Assembly (NCBI RefSeq): GCF_050337105.1
Contig: NZ_JAKJSQ010000060.1
Location: 1 to 23,637, forward strand
Source: Aliivibrio_A kagoshimensis
Lineage (GTDB): Bacteria > Pseudomonadota > Gammaproteobacteria > Enterobacterales > Vibrionaceae
Direction: 5' to 3'
Length of the DNA: 23,637 nucleotides
The position numbers and the translations under genes were made by a program. Position 1 is the stretch's first letter. Every line of letters starts with the position of its first letter. Below the pieces are notes generated by a model. The model did no database searches. It saw only the letters and a program-made list of their open reading frames with translations, and had not been told where the DNA came from. Positions 14,720-23,396 of the stretch are shown here, piece after piece.

Positions 14720-15587
14720 TTCTTTCCCACTGCGTAATAAACACAACAGACGCAATAATAATGGCAGCACCTAACCAAAGTCTTCCTGGTGGAACCCAAC
14801 CAAAGACCATCCAACCAGCTAACACATTCAATGGCAATTTGGCGTGATCAAATGGCTGTACAAACGAAGCATCAGCGACAGAATAGGCTTTCACTATTGC
14901 CCACTGTGCCAATGCTGTAAACACTCCAGCGGCAATCAATACCATCCAACTAATGCCCGCTGTCGGCAACTGCCAGTCCGGTAAAGCCAATATAATATTA
15001 AAAGGGGTAATCAATAGAAGTAGGTAGACCAGCATGGTAGACGGGGAATCATCACTAGACATCTGCTTCACCATCAATGAGTAACAGGCCCAAAAAAAGG
15101 CAGCCCCTACTGGCAGTAGAGTCGCCCAATTAAAAGCATCACCCCATGGCTCTAGAATGATCATTGCACCTGTGAAACCCATTAACGTCGCGCCCCACCT
15201 GGCCACACCGACTTTCTCTTTCAGAAACAGACCTGACCCTATCGTTGCAAATAACGGAGAAGTCATTAATAGAGCGATGCCCTGCCAAATAGGGACCGGA
15301 TAAGCCAATGCCCATAACCATAGTTGAATACCAATGACAGAGAGAAAAACACGCAGTACATGTTTACCTAACTGGTTGGTTCGTAATGAGTTACGAATAC
15401 CTAAAGTACGCAGATAAGGTAAAATGACAACCAATGCGATACCATATTGAAGCAATGCTACAGTGGTAGAGGCTAATCCAAAGTTCATACTGGCGTACTG
15501 AGCAAGGCTATTTACAATTGCAAATGCCAAACCTGCCGTGAGCATCCAGCTAGCGCCCATAACAGGTTGGTGAATAGATTTTGACAC
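14706..15587 (-). CDS. EamA/DMT-superfamily transporter (RhaT-like)
   Basis: A 293-residue inner-membrane protein with about ten hydrophobic helices arranged as two EamA repeats, the normal size for the drug/metabolite transporter superfamily. Members export amino acids or other small metabolites; the substrate cannot be told from sequence. Landmarks include YLRTLGIRNSLRTNQLGKHVLR after helix 2-3 and LAYPVPIWQGIALLMTSPLFATI in the first repeat, with the SVADASFVQPFDHAKLPLNVLAGW block in the second. The start is GTG at 15587 with a purine-rich AGAATAAGAA ahead. An ATG at 15560 (removing nine residues) is an alternative but lacks a clear ribosome binding site. Confidence 0.88.
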   Translation of the reverse strand: MSKSIHQPVMGASWMLTAGLAFAIVNSLAQYASMNFGLASTTVALLQYGIALVVILPYLRTLGIRNSLRTNQLGKHVLRVFLSVIGIQLWLWALAYPVPIWQGIALLMTSPLFATIGSGLFLKEKVGVARWGATLMGFTGAMIILEPWGDAFNWATLLPVGAAFFWACYSLMVKQMSSDDSPSTMLVYLLLLITPFNIILALPDWQLPTAGISWMVLIAAGVFTALAQWAIVKAYSVADASFVQPFDHAKLPLNVLAGWMVFGWVPPGRLWLGAAIIIASVVFITQWERKAGK

Positions 15588-15644
15588 TTCTTATTCTCGA
15601 TTATTGATAAAAGCTTACCGTAGGGTAACAGGATGTAGATAATA

Positions 15645-15679
15645 AAAAAGTCGTGCAGCTCAAGGCATTACGACTTTTT
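15645..15679 (-). terminator. Rho-independent terminator after the usp gene
   Basis: AAAAAGTCGT (15645-15654) pairs with ACGACTTTTT (15670-15679) around a 15-base loop. On the minus strand the hairpin is followed by a run of T, and it lies 30 bases after the usp stop codon, closing the TRAP-usp operon. It may also work in the other direction. Confidence 0.72.
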
Positions 15680-15708
15680 CAATCTCTAAATGCGGTGAAT
15701 AAAGAGCG

Positions 15709-16164
15709 CTACTCTTTATCACGCACCACTAATACGGAACATTTTGCATAACGTACAACACGAGAGGCATTGTGACCGATCATGTAATCTTCCACATGTT
15801 TTCGTTTGGTACGTTTTTTCTTGGCACGTTCACCCATTATGATCAGATCAGCATCTATCTGCTGCGCAACGTGCAAGATCTCTTCATAAGCAGTGCCATA
15901 AGCAACAATGTGCTGGACCTTAATCTCTTTAGGTACACGTTCTTTGACAAAAGCGTGCAATCCATTGTTTGTTGCTTCTATCATCTGCTTCTTGTGATCT
16001 TTCGGGAAAAAAGAACTCACCAACGTGCCACCGAAATCAGGTACAACAGTCATAATGTGCAACGTTGCATTAAAAGCCTTCGCACTCTCTATCGCACTGG
16101 GTAACGACTTCTTCCAGCTTGCTTCGTGTTCTAAATCAACGGTCAATAATATATGTTCAAACAT
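15709..16164 (-). CDS. Universal stress protein (UspA family) of a TRAP operon
   Basis: A 151-residue UspA-domain protein starting MFEHILLTVDLEHEASWKKSL. The beta-alpha core is intact (ATLHIMTVVPDFG, DADLIIMGER, CSVLVVRDKE). The usual ATP-loop pattern is changed: after MGER comes a lysine/arginine-rich stretch (115-122, KKKRTKRK) and then IGHNASRVV, so nucleotide binding may be altered. Usp genes next to TRAP transporters are known; TeaD of Halomonas modulates TeaABC, so a regulatory role on the adjacent permease is likely. ATG 16164 follows a GGGAG site 13 nt after the permease stop. A longer in-frame reading to 16233 would overlap the permease gene and precede the conserved fold, so I rejected it. 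Confidence 0.88.
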   Translation of the reverse strand: MFEHILLTVDLEHEASWKKSLPSAIESAKAFNATLHIMTVVPDFGGTLVSSFFPKDHKKQMIEATNNGLHAFVKERVPKEIKVQHIVAYGTAYEEILHVAQQIDADLIIMGERAKKKRTKRKHVEDYMIGHNASRVVRYAKCSVLVVRDKE

Positions 16165-16177
16165 GTTTACCACTCCC

Positions 16178-19000
16178 TCACGCATTCGCGGTTTGAGTCT
16201 CTTTGGTATGGCGACGACGTTGCCAAACAACAATAAATCCTAACAACATCAAAGCTGGAATATAGAAAAGCTGACGCGGTGGGCGGTCCATAGGAACCCC
16301 AACATCCACTATCACTTGGTCATAATCAAATCCTGCTTTCTCAGCAGCACTGTCAAAGCCAATACCATCGACAAAGGTTTCTCCCTTATCATTTTGCAAC
16401 AGCTCTAAACCATAGTTTTCGATACGCTCTGCGCCCGTTTCACCCTCAGCCACCTTGATGATCATGGTTAGCGTAACAGGGTCACCAACGTCATTTTGTC
16501 CATCCACTAAGATTCGCAGCTCTTCATTAATCTGCGCATCACCCATTATTTGAGTTAACTCTGATCCTGGACGCTCATCATAAGGTGGCACCACGTAGTC
16601 CAACCAAAAACCCGGTCTAAACAGAGTAAACGCGACTAAGATAAGTCCCGCAGACTCCCAAAGCTTAGATTTAGTCATAAAGTAACCTTGTGTACCAGCG
16701 GTAAATATCAACATCGCCGCGGTAGCCACAAAGAAGACAATGATCCCCTCTAAGAAGGTGACATCCATCAAGAGTAGATCTGTATTAAAGATAAACAGGA
16801 ATGGCAGTAGTGCCGTACGAAGCGAATAGAAGAACGCGACAAAACCGGTACGAATTGGATCACCACCCGACACCGCCGCCGCGGCAAATGAGGCAAGCCC
16901 CACCGGAGGCGTTACATCCGCCATAATACCAAAATAGAACACAAACATGTGCACTGCAATCAGAGGTACAATCAACCCATTTTGCTGACCTAGACTCACA
17001 ATCACCGGGGCCAACAGTGAAGATACCACGATGTAGTTTGCTGTTGTTGGTAAGCCCATACCTAAGATCAAGCTCAGAATCGCAGTCCACAATAGGATTA
17101 GAATAATGTGACCCATTGATAGGAATTCAACCAATGCGGCCAGTTTCAGCCCGACACCGGTTTGCGATACGGCGCCAACAATAATGCCAGCTGCTGCAGT
17201 AGCGATACCAATACCAATCATGTTGCGAGCACCAGCAATCATGCCTTCAATCAGCTCATCAACACCCTGTCTCAGCTTGCCCATAGTTCCCTCTTTACGG
17301 AAATAGGCAAACACATAACGCTGAGTCAGAAGAATAAAGATCATCAATGCCGCGGCATAAAACGCCGACAAACCTGGAGATTTACGTTCGATCATCAAAC
17401 ACCAGATCAACAGCACAACAGGCAGTAAGAAGTGCAGACCCGATTTCACGGTTGGCCCAACTTCAGGCAAGCTTAGTACCGGTGAGTTTGGATCGTCCAT
17501 CACTAAATCAGGATAGCCAGAACTGTAACGAGCGAGGATGATATAAGCGACTAACAAGAATAGTGAGATAACCCAAGGCAGTACCGCTTCACTGACTAGA
17601 GACTCTAAAATATCAATCGCAAAGAATAGACCAAATGCGCCGACAATTAGATTGCCCAGTACCATGGCCCCCACGGAGATGTTCTTAGCGTAAGTCTCTT
17701 TGGTGGCTCGTTTTTTGAAAGTATTAAAAATACCAAACTGTACCGCAATAACCGCAATAACCGCCGCTAAACGTGCCTCAACGGTTTGCAAAATTTGATA
17801 TGCTTCTGAGAGGTAATAGAGCCCACCACACAACGCAATCATTGGTAGCAGTGTCATTGCCCATGATACAAGTACCCACTTAAAAGACTTCTGCGCGCCT
17901 TCTCGTGATAAGCCTTGCATGTTCAGTTTCATCGCCTCAAGGTGCACGATGTAAACCAGAGCAATGTACGAGATAATTGCCGGTAAGAAAGCGTGTTTTA
18001 CCACTTCAAAATAGGGAATATTAACGTATTCCACCATCAAGAAAGCCGCTGCGCCCATAACTGGTGGCATGATTTGACCATTCACCGATGAGGCCACTTC
18101 AACCGCACCTGCTTTTTCAGCACTGAAACCCACTCGTTTCATCATTGGAATGGTAAAAGTACCCGTCGTTACCACGTTAGCAATTGATGACCCTGAAATA
18201 AGGCCAGTCATACCAGAAGCCACAACCGCCGCTTTTGCAGGACCACCACGGAAGTGCCCCATCAAAGAGAAGGCCACTTTAATAAAGTAGTTACCAGCAC
18301 CCGCTCTATCAAGCAGTGCACCGAACAGTACAAAAAGGAATACCAGATCCGTCGACACCCCTAAAGCGATTCCAAATACCCCTTCAGAGAAGAGCCACTG
18401 GTGATCCATAGTGCCGCCAAACGTCGACCCTTTCCACGCAATCAACTCTGGCGCATAAGGGCCAAAAAAGGTGTAACACAAGAAGATGATAGCGATGGTC
18501 ATTAGAGGTGGACCTAACGCACGTCGTGTCGCCTCAAGCAGCATGAGAATACCGATCACAGAGACAAAAATATCAAACTGGTTCGGGTTACTCGGACGAT
18601 TAGAGAGTCTGATTCCAAAAATTGACTCCGCCAAAGCACTGTCAGCAATAAACGGATAGAGTGCACATAAGGCACCGACCCCGGCTAAACCCCAATCAAC
18701 CAGAGGAATACTACGCCTCGGTGAACTCTTAAAAGCGGGATAAGCAAGAAAAGCTAAAAATAGAGCGAAAGCCAAATGAATTGAACGAGCATCACCACTG
18801 GAAAAAATACCCCAGCCAAGTGCGAATGGAAATGGTGAAGCTATCCATACTTGAAAAATGGACCATGCCAATGCGATCCAAGCCATTAATTTTACGACTT
18901 GTTCGTTGGATGGGTTTCGTCCACCTGTATCAGTTGATGCGACCAGATCTTGCAGATCTTCGTCACTCATTACTGATTCATTGGTATTGTTTTGAGTCAT
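16178..19000 (-). CDS. TAXI-type TRAP transporter fused permease (DctQM fusion, DUF3394 C-terminus)
   Basis: A 940-residue fused small-plus-large TRAP permease. After a 35-residue soluble N-terminus come four DctQ-like helices (about 38-190). The large DctM-like part follows, with FLFVLFGALLDRAGAGNYF and the signature SGMTGLISGSSIANVVTTGTFTIPMMKR, and a second related half carrying GMGLPTTANYIVVSSLLAPV and ADVTPPVGLASFAAAAVSGGDP. From about residue 800 a soluble C-terminal DUF3394-like domain carries a PDZ-like stretch (GIGFDSAAEKAGFDYDQVIVDV), before a last helix and basic tail. It imports a substrate delivered by the binding protein, driven by an ion gradient. The substrate of TAXI systems like this is generally unknown; glutamate or other carboxylates are possible. 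Confidence 0.93.
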   Translation of the reverse strand: MTQNNTNESVMSDEDLQDLVASTDTGGRNPSNEQVVKLMAWIALAWSIFQVWIASPFPFALGWGIFSSGDARSIHLAFALFLAFLAYPAFKSSPRRSIPLVDWGLAGVGALCALYPFIADSALAESIFGIRLSNRPSNPNQFDIFVSVIGILMLLEATRRALGPPLMTIAIIFLCYTFFGPYAPELIAWKGSTFGGTMDHQWLFSEGVFGIALGVSTDLVFLFVLFGALLDRAGAGNYFIKVAFSLMGHFRGGPAKAAVVASGMTGLISGSSIANVVTTGTFTIPMMKRVGFSAEKAGAVEVASSVNGQIMPPVMGAAAFLMVEYVNIPYFEVVKHAFLPAIISYIALVYIVHLEAMKLNMQGLSREGAQKSFKWVLVSWAMTLLPMIALCGGLYYLSEAYQILQTVEARLAAVIAVIAVQFGIFNTFKKRATKETYAKNISVGAMVLGNLIVGAFGLFFAIDILESLVSEAVLPWVISLFLLVAYIILARYSSGYPDLVMDDPNSPVLSLPEVGPTVKSGLHFLLPVVLLIWCLMIERKSPGLSAFYAAALMIFILLTQRYVFAYFRKEGTMGKLRQGVDELIEGMIAGARNMIGIGIATAAAGIIVGAVSQTGVGLKLAALVEFLSMGHIILILLWTAILSLILGMGLPTTANYIVVSSLLAPVIVSLGQQNGLIVPLIAVHMFVFYFGIMADVTPPVGLASFAAAAVSGGDPIRTGFVAFFYSLRTALLPFLFIFNTDLLLMDVTFLEGIIVFFVATAAMLIFTAGTQGYFMTKSKLWESAGLILVAFTLFRPGFWLDYVVPPYDERPGSELTQIMGDAQINEELRILVDGQNDVGDPVTLTMIIKVAEGETGAERIENYGLELLQNDKGETFVDGIGFDSAAEKAGFDYDQVIVDVGVPMDRPPRQLFYIPALMLLGFIVVWQRRRHTKETQTANA

Positions 19001-19119
19001 ACCTAAATTTCCCTTCTTACTGCATCTATAAAAACATCTAACGCTATTTTCAACACTCTTTTCTAATTCTAGATTTTATAAGAATGGTTAAAATAACGTG
19101 GTATGCCAGAAACAGTTGA

Positions 19120-19141
19120 GCGGGAGTGAAATCACCCCCGC
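19120..19141 (-). terminator. Intercistronic hairpin between TRAP binding protein and permease
   Basis: GCGGGAGTG (19120-19128) and CACCCCCGC (19133-19141) form a GC-rich stem with one A-C mismatch and a 4-base loop, 20 bases after the binding-protein stop. There is no long T run on the minus strand, so it is more likely a partial attenuator or mRNA-stabilising stem that keeps binding-protein levels above permease levels than a full terminator. Confidence 0.55.
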
Positions 19142-19160
19142 CCAACATTCTATCGGTGGA

Positions 19161-20123
19161 TTACATCCAGCCTTTCTCTTTGTAGTAACGAACTGCGCCG
19201 TCATGCAAAGGTGCAGACAGGTTGTCTACAATCATGTTTTTCTCTTCAAGGTGAGCAAATGCTGGGTGCATTTTCTTGAAGCGTTTGAAGTTTTCAAATA
19301 CAGACTTAACCATCTGGTAGATCACTTCGTCACTTGCTGCTGTTGAGCTTACAAAAGTCGCACCAACACCGAACGTAGCGATATCAGTATCAGTTCCTTT
19401 GTACATGCCAGCAGGAATCGTTGTCATCGCGTAGTAATCATTGTCGCTTGCTAGTTTCTTAGCAACATCGTTGTCTACTGGAATCAAACGAGCATCACAA
19501 GAAGTCGTTGCTTCTTTGATTGAGCCATTTGGGTGGCCTGCAGTAAAGATGATTGCATCAACTTTACCATCACAAAGTGCAGCAGCCTGCTCAGAAGATT
19601 TCAGTTCAGAAGCAACAGCGAAATCATCCATTGTCCAGCCCATCTTCTCCATGATTACTTCCATGGTGCCACGTTGACCTGAACCCGGGTTACCCACGTT
19701 CACTTTTTTGCCTTTTAGATCTTCAAACGTTTTAATGCCTGAATCAGCACGTGCAACAACAGTGAATGGTTCGGCGTGTACAGAGAAAACTGCACGAAGC
19801 TCTGTAAATGCTCCATCTGGGAATTTCTTCGGTGCGGTACCGTTGTAACCGTGGTACTGCCAATCAGACTGTGCAACACCCATATCGACATCGCCAGAGC
19901 GAATACCATTGATGTTAGTAACAGAACCACCCGTTTTATGAGTACAGTTGATTTCGTGATCCGCTGTGCCTTTATTAACTAGACGGCAAATTGCACCACC
20001 TACTTGATAATAAACACCAGTTTGTCCACCAGTACCAATAACGACGTGCTTAGTATCAGCCATAGCTTGAGTTGCCATCATCCCCGCAACAGCAATGGTT
20101 GAAATTGCAATTTTCTTTAACAT
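19161..20123 (-). CDS. TAXI family TRAP transporter periplasmic solute-binding protein
   Basis: A 320-residue periplasmic receptor with a signal peptide (about residues 1-22, cleaved after ATQAMA). The mature start DTKHVVIGTGGQTGVYYQVGGAICRLVNK is typical of TAXI proteins, as are MGVAQSDWQYHGYNG, LRAVFSVHAEPFTVVARADSGI and KGKKVNVGNPGSGQRGTMEVI. It captures the ligand and hands it to the permease encoded next. The 160-nt gap to the permease contains a hairpin (19120-19141). ATG 20123 follows an AAGGGA-like site. The mature protein has cysteines near C44, C60, C184 and C199 that could form disulfides. Confidence 0.94.
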   Translation of the reverse strand: MLKKIAISTIAVAGMMATQAMADTKHVVIGTGGQTGVYYQVGGAICRLVNKGTADHEINCTHKTGGSVTNINGIRSGDVDMGVAQSDWQYHGYNGTAPKKFPDGAFTELRAVFSVHAEPFTVVARADSGIKTFEDLKGKKVNVGNPGSGQRGTMEVIMEKMGWTMDDFAVASELKSSEQAAALCDGKVDAIIFTAGHPNGSIKEATTSCDARLIPVDNDVAKKLASDNDYYAMTTIPAGMYKGTDTDIATFGVGATFVSSTAASDEVIYQMVKSVFENFKRFKKMHPAFAHLEEKNMIVDNLSAPLHDGAVRYYKEKGWM

Positions 20124-20732
20124 ATCAATCCCTTATATTTATATTTTTAATCAACAAAACGCATGCTTAACAACGGCTAATTAGATATTTATTCTATTTA
20201 ACAAAGTAATGTTCAGTGGAATGTATTGTTAGCTTGGAACCTCTACCAGTGGTCAAACAACCAAGTAAATGTTTCAATTTGGTTAAGCGGTAATGCATAT
20301 TTGCAGTGCGGTTATATCCGATAACCACTAGTAATACTAGCACTTTTTGTTGGTTTCGTGTCTCAAATACCGTACTTTTAATCGCGCACTTGCATATTGA
20401 AAAGTGATTTGTTTCATAAAACACATTTTCCCCACGCAGCATGTTCAACTTTGTTACGAAATGACGAGTTTCAAGTCACTATACTGTTACGTACTTTCAA
20501 CTTATTAATTTCACTAAAAAACCGTACATATCACCCTTAATGATAGTGTCAGCCCTGACTAAAAGTGCCGATAAATCGAACAAAATTTTGAATGAATTTT
20601 CATCAGAAAGGAAAATAGGAAACGGTAGCCCTATCAAAAAATAAAAGCGCTTTACGTTCAATAAAATGGTGGCAAAAAACAGAGTTTAAGTGCTATAACA
20701 GAGTCTCTACTTACTAAGATGCAGGAAGCAAG
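20124..20732. other. 609-bp divergent intergenic region, no gene supported
   Basis: This region separates the TRAP binding-protein gene (minus) from the AEC permease (plus) and must hold both promoters. On the minus strand TTGTTA, an 18-base spacer and TAAAAA lie in the last 50 bases before 20123, a weak sigma-70-like match. An open frame at 20194-20448 (minus, 84 codons) has no recognisable motif and low-complexity composition; I do not call it a gene. No strong operator, riboswitch or repeat was found. Confidence 0.5.
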
Positions 20733-21614
20733 GTGTTAGAAAAAGTTATTGGGATCCTCTTTCCTGTATTTGCTATCGCGTTTGTAGGATATGTCATCTG
20801 CCGGGTATTCAACCCCGACTTTAAACCAATAAACCGCATCAATATTGATGTGTTCGTGCCAGCACTTATCTTCTCCTCGCTAACCACCATGAAACCCGAT
20901 GTTTCCCAGCTCTCTATGCTGTTCGCTGCAATCACTGCCGTAGTCCTGCCTGGGATCCTCATGTATCCCGTGTGTAAGTTTAGCAAGATCACCTTTAAAG
21001 CTTGGGCACCACCTCAGATGTTTCGTAACAGTGGTAACCTTGCGATCCCTCTGTTCGCGTATACCTTTGGTGATTCAGCGATCAGCTCAGCAGTATTGCT
21101 GTTTGTCGTCTCGGCCACGCTACATACCAGTTTAGGTATGGCACTACTCAGTGACAAAGGGTCACTGTCGATGAAGCAGTTATTTAAAACGCCGCTATTT
21201 ATTGCTACATTTTCCGCTTTAGCCTTTAGTTTTTTCGATATTCCAGTATGGACTCCCCTATATGAAGCGACGAGTCTGCTTGGCCAGGCCGCAGTTCCAG
21301 TCATGCTGTTATCGCTGGGATCTCAAATGGTCAACCTGCGGCTTTCAGGCCTGCGCATTGGAATATTAACCACTCTGTTTAGCTTAAGCAGTGGTGCGAT
21401 AACCTTTGCCATTATTTACTTCTTTATCCCCTTACCCCACCTGCAAATGCAGATGATGGTGTTGTTTACCATGTTGCCCCCGGCGGTAATGAACTATTTA
21501 TTTGCGGAAAAATACAATGTTGAACCGTCTACTGTCGCTTCCATGGTTCTGTTTGGTAACTTCTTCGCGGTAATTACTCTGCCTATCCTATTGTGGATTG
21601 CATTGGCAATTTAA
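20733..21614 (+). CDS. AEC (auxin efflux carrier) family permease
   Basis: A 293-residue inner-membrane protein with about ten hydrophobic helices, of the AEC family. Bacterial members transport malate, malonate or other organic anions; the plant name does not imply auxin here. The opening VIGILFPVFAIAFVGYVICRVFNPDFKPINRINIDVFVPALIF is characteristic, as is the central RNSGNLAIPLFAYTFGDSAI and the second-half PVMLLSLGSQMVNL and MLPPAVMNYLFAEKYNVEPSTVASMVLFG. The start is GTG at 20733, with AGGA six bases ahead (AGGAAGCAAG). It ends 20 bases before a bidirectional terminator facing yggL. The substrate is unknown. Confidence 0.9.
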   Translation: MLEKVIGILFPVFAIAFVGYVICRVFNPDFKPINRINIDVFVPALIFSSLTTMKPDVSQLSMLFAAITAVVLPGILMYPVCKFSKITFKAWAPPQMFRNSGNLAIPLFAYTFGDSAISSAVLLFVVSATLHTSLGMALLSDKGSLSMKQLFKTPLFIATFSALAFSFFDIPVWTPLYEATSLLGQAAVPVMLLSLGSQMVNLRLSGLRIGILTTLFSLSSGAITFAIIYFFIPLPHLQMQMMVLFTMLPPAVMNYLFAEKYNVEPSTVASMVLFGNFFAVITLPILLWIALAI

Positions 21615-21634
21615 GAGTGTCTTCAGGCATAAAA

Positions 21635-21657
21635 AAGGGCAGCCGATGGCTGCCCTT
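21635..21657. terminator. Bidirectional terminator between AEC permease and yggL
   Basis: A perfect 10-bp stem (AAGGGCAGCC at 21635-21644, GGCTGCCCTT at 21648-21657) with the 3-base loop GAT. A run of six A on the left (21631-21636) gives a U-tract for minus-strand transcripts from yggL. The plus-strand tail is only TTATT, so it terminates best for yggL but lies where both convergent genes need it. Confidence 0.82.
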
Positions 21658-21679
21658 ATTGATATCGTTGAAACAATAA

Positions 21680-22018
21680 CTAACTGTAGTTTGCGTCAAC
21701 TAATTCGCCAACACTCACTTCCTTACAGAAATCTTGAGCGGTTAACCACTGCTCTACCGCTTTGATATCATCAGTAGTTGCTGAGTCATAACGGCCATCC
21801 GCACAGACAAATGCGCTGAATGTTGTTTCACTTGCGCCTGCACCAGTTACCAAGTTTCTTGATTCAATAAACTCGACGAAGTTATCAAGAAAGAGATCAA
21901 AGCCTTCAGAGAATGCATTATCAATTTTGCAATTCAGTTCAAAACCTAAAACCGCAAACTCTTCTAAAAAGAGCTTTTTACGTAAGCGACGATTTCTTTT
22001 TTCTTGATTGTTTTTCAT
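21680..22018 (-). CDS. yggL: YggL family 50S ribosome-associated protein (DUF469)
   Basis: A 112-residue protein matching E. coli YggL. It has the basic start NRRLRKKLFLEEFAVLGFEL, an acidic middle (FDLFLDNFVEFIESRNLVTGAG), FVCADGRYDSATTDDIKAVEQWLTAQ, and a C-terminus (KEVSVGELVDANYS) like the family's VRTSELFD motif. The family has been reported to bind the large ribosomal subunit. In E. coli yggL overlaps trmB, but here it stands alone between convergent AEC and co-directional metY-like genes. An AAGGTAATTTC leader supplies the ribosome binding site. Confidence is high for the family and modest for a precise role. Confidence 0.88.
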   Translation of the reverse strand: MKNNQEKRNRRLRKKLFLEEFAVLGFELNCKIDNAFSEGFDLFLDNFVEFIESRNLVTGAGASETTFSAFVCADGRYDSATTDDIKAVEQWLTAQDFCKEVSVGELVDANYS

Positions 22019-22121
22019 GAAATTACCTTCTATTTAAGCGCAGTCACTCTGCAATAAAGCCTGCTTGGCGCTATCATATCAATTGCATGGCAAAAGTGCT
22101 CAAATATATTAATGGTGATTC

Positions 22122-23396
22122 CTATTTAACGCTCTCAAGTGCCTGGCTCACATCGGCGATAATATCATCAATATTCTCGATACCTACCGAGATACGGATC
22201 AGGTCAACACTCACACCCGCGGCAGCTAACTCTTTTTCATTTAACTGACGATGTGTGGTTGATGCAGGGTGACAAGCCAATGATTTTGCGTCTCCAATAT
22301 TAACCAGACGAAGAATCATCTGTAGAGCATCAATAAACTCACCGCCTGCTTTCAAACCACCTTTAATACCAAAACTCAATATTCCTGAGGCCTTACCGCC
22401 AGTAATTTTTTGGCACACATCATGATAAGGGCTGTCAGGCAGTGCAGCATAATTCACCCAATTCACTTTCTCATGCGCATTCAGGTAAGCCGCTAACTTC
22501 TCGGCATTTTCACAGTGTCGCTCCATACGCAGGCCTAATGTTTCTAATCCTTGAAGAATATTAAATGAGTTTTGAGGTGATATTGCCGCACCCGTATTAC
22601 GCAGCGGAGCTACACGACAACGTCCAATATACGCTGCTGCACCTAATGCCTCGGTATACACGACACCGTGGTATGACGGATCCGGCTCATTTAAGATAGC
22701 AAAACGCTCTTTATTGGCTGCCCAATCAAACTTACCTGAATCGACGATAATACCGCCAATCGAGGTACCGTGACCACCAATGTACTTAGTCAAAGAGTGC
22801 ACAACAATATCGGCACCGTGTTCAAACGGACGACATAAGAAAGGAGAAGTCACGGTACTATCCACAATCAGTGGAAGACCCGCCGCGTGAGCAATTTTCG
22901 CGAGCTTTTCGATATCAACCACATTACCTGCAGGGTTGCCGATGGATTCACAAAAGATCGCTTTGGTATTCTCATCAATGGCTTTTTCAAACCCTTCATA
23001 ATCATCGTGAGAGACCATACGCACATCAATGCCCTGTTTTGGGAACGCATGAGCAAATAAATTATAAGTACCACCATACAATTGGCTGGTGCTCACAATA
23101 TTAGAACCCACCTCACAGATACATTGAATGGCATAAGTAATTGCAGACATGCCAGACGCCACCGCAAGTGCTGCAATGCCCCCTTCCATTGCAGCAATAC
23201 GTTCCTCTAATACCGCAGTCGTTGGGTTCATGATTCGAGTATAAATATTACCAGGCACTTTCAGATCAAAAAGATCTGCACCATGTTGCGTGTCATCGAA
23301 TGTATAAGAGGTAGTTTGATAGATAGGAACAGCCGCTGCTTTTGTAGTCGCTTCAGATTCATATCCATGGTGTAAAGCTAATGATTCAAGTTTCAT
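22122..23396 (-). CDS. metY: O-acetylhomoserine sulfhydrylase / aminocarboxypropyltransferase
   Basis: A 424-residue PLP enzyme of the Cys/Met family, MetY branch, which makes homocysteine from O-acetylhomoserine and sulfide. The start LESLALHHGYESEATTKAAAVPIYQTTSYTFDDTQHGADLFDL is diagnostic. It also has YTRIMNPTTAVLEERIAAMEGG, GSNIVSTSQLYGGTYNLF, the PLP lysine in VVHSLTKYIGGHG (Lys204), and the long insert ILNEPDPSYHGVVYTEALG that marks this branch. The C-terminus has NIGDAKSLACHPASTTHRQL and a final VRISVGIENIDDIIAD-like helix. ATG 23396 follows an AGGG site. It is monocistronic within the window. It belongs to the same superfamily as the gene at 13403 but to a different branch. Confidence 0.93.
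   Translation of the reverse strand: MKLESLALHHGYESEATTKAAAVPIYQTTSYTFDDTQHGADLFDLKVPGNIYTRIMNPTTAVLEERIAAMEGGIAALAVASGMSAITYAIQCICEVGSNIVSTSQLYGGTYNLFAHAFPKQGIDVRMVSHDDYEGFEKAIDENTKAIFCESIGNPAGNVVDIEKLAKIAHAAGLPLIVDSTVTSPFLCRPFEHGADIVVHSLTKYIGGHGTSIGGIIVDSGKFDWAANKERFAILNEPDPSYHGVVYTEALGAAAYIGRCRVAPLRNTGAAISPQNSFNILQGLETLGLRMERHCENAEKLAAYLNAHEKVNWVNYAALPDSPYHDVCQKITGGKASGILSFGIKGGLKAGGEFIDALQMILRLVNIGDAKSLACHPASTTHRQLNEKELAAAGVSVDLIRISVGIENIDDIIADVSQALESVK

Noticed and set aside
16165..16233. Longer universal stress protein start
   Set aside because: It overlaps the TRAP permease end and adds residues before the conserved MFEHILLTVD start, which has its own GGGAG site.
16860..17090. Minus-strand frame within the TRAP permease
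   Set aside because: It lies wholly inside the permease gene in another frame, with no domain signal.
20194..20448. Minus-strand 84-codon frame in the long intergenic region
   Set aside because: There is no clear ribosome binding site, no motif and no family resemblance; composition looks non-coding.
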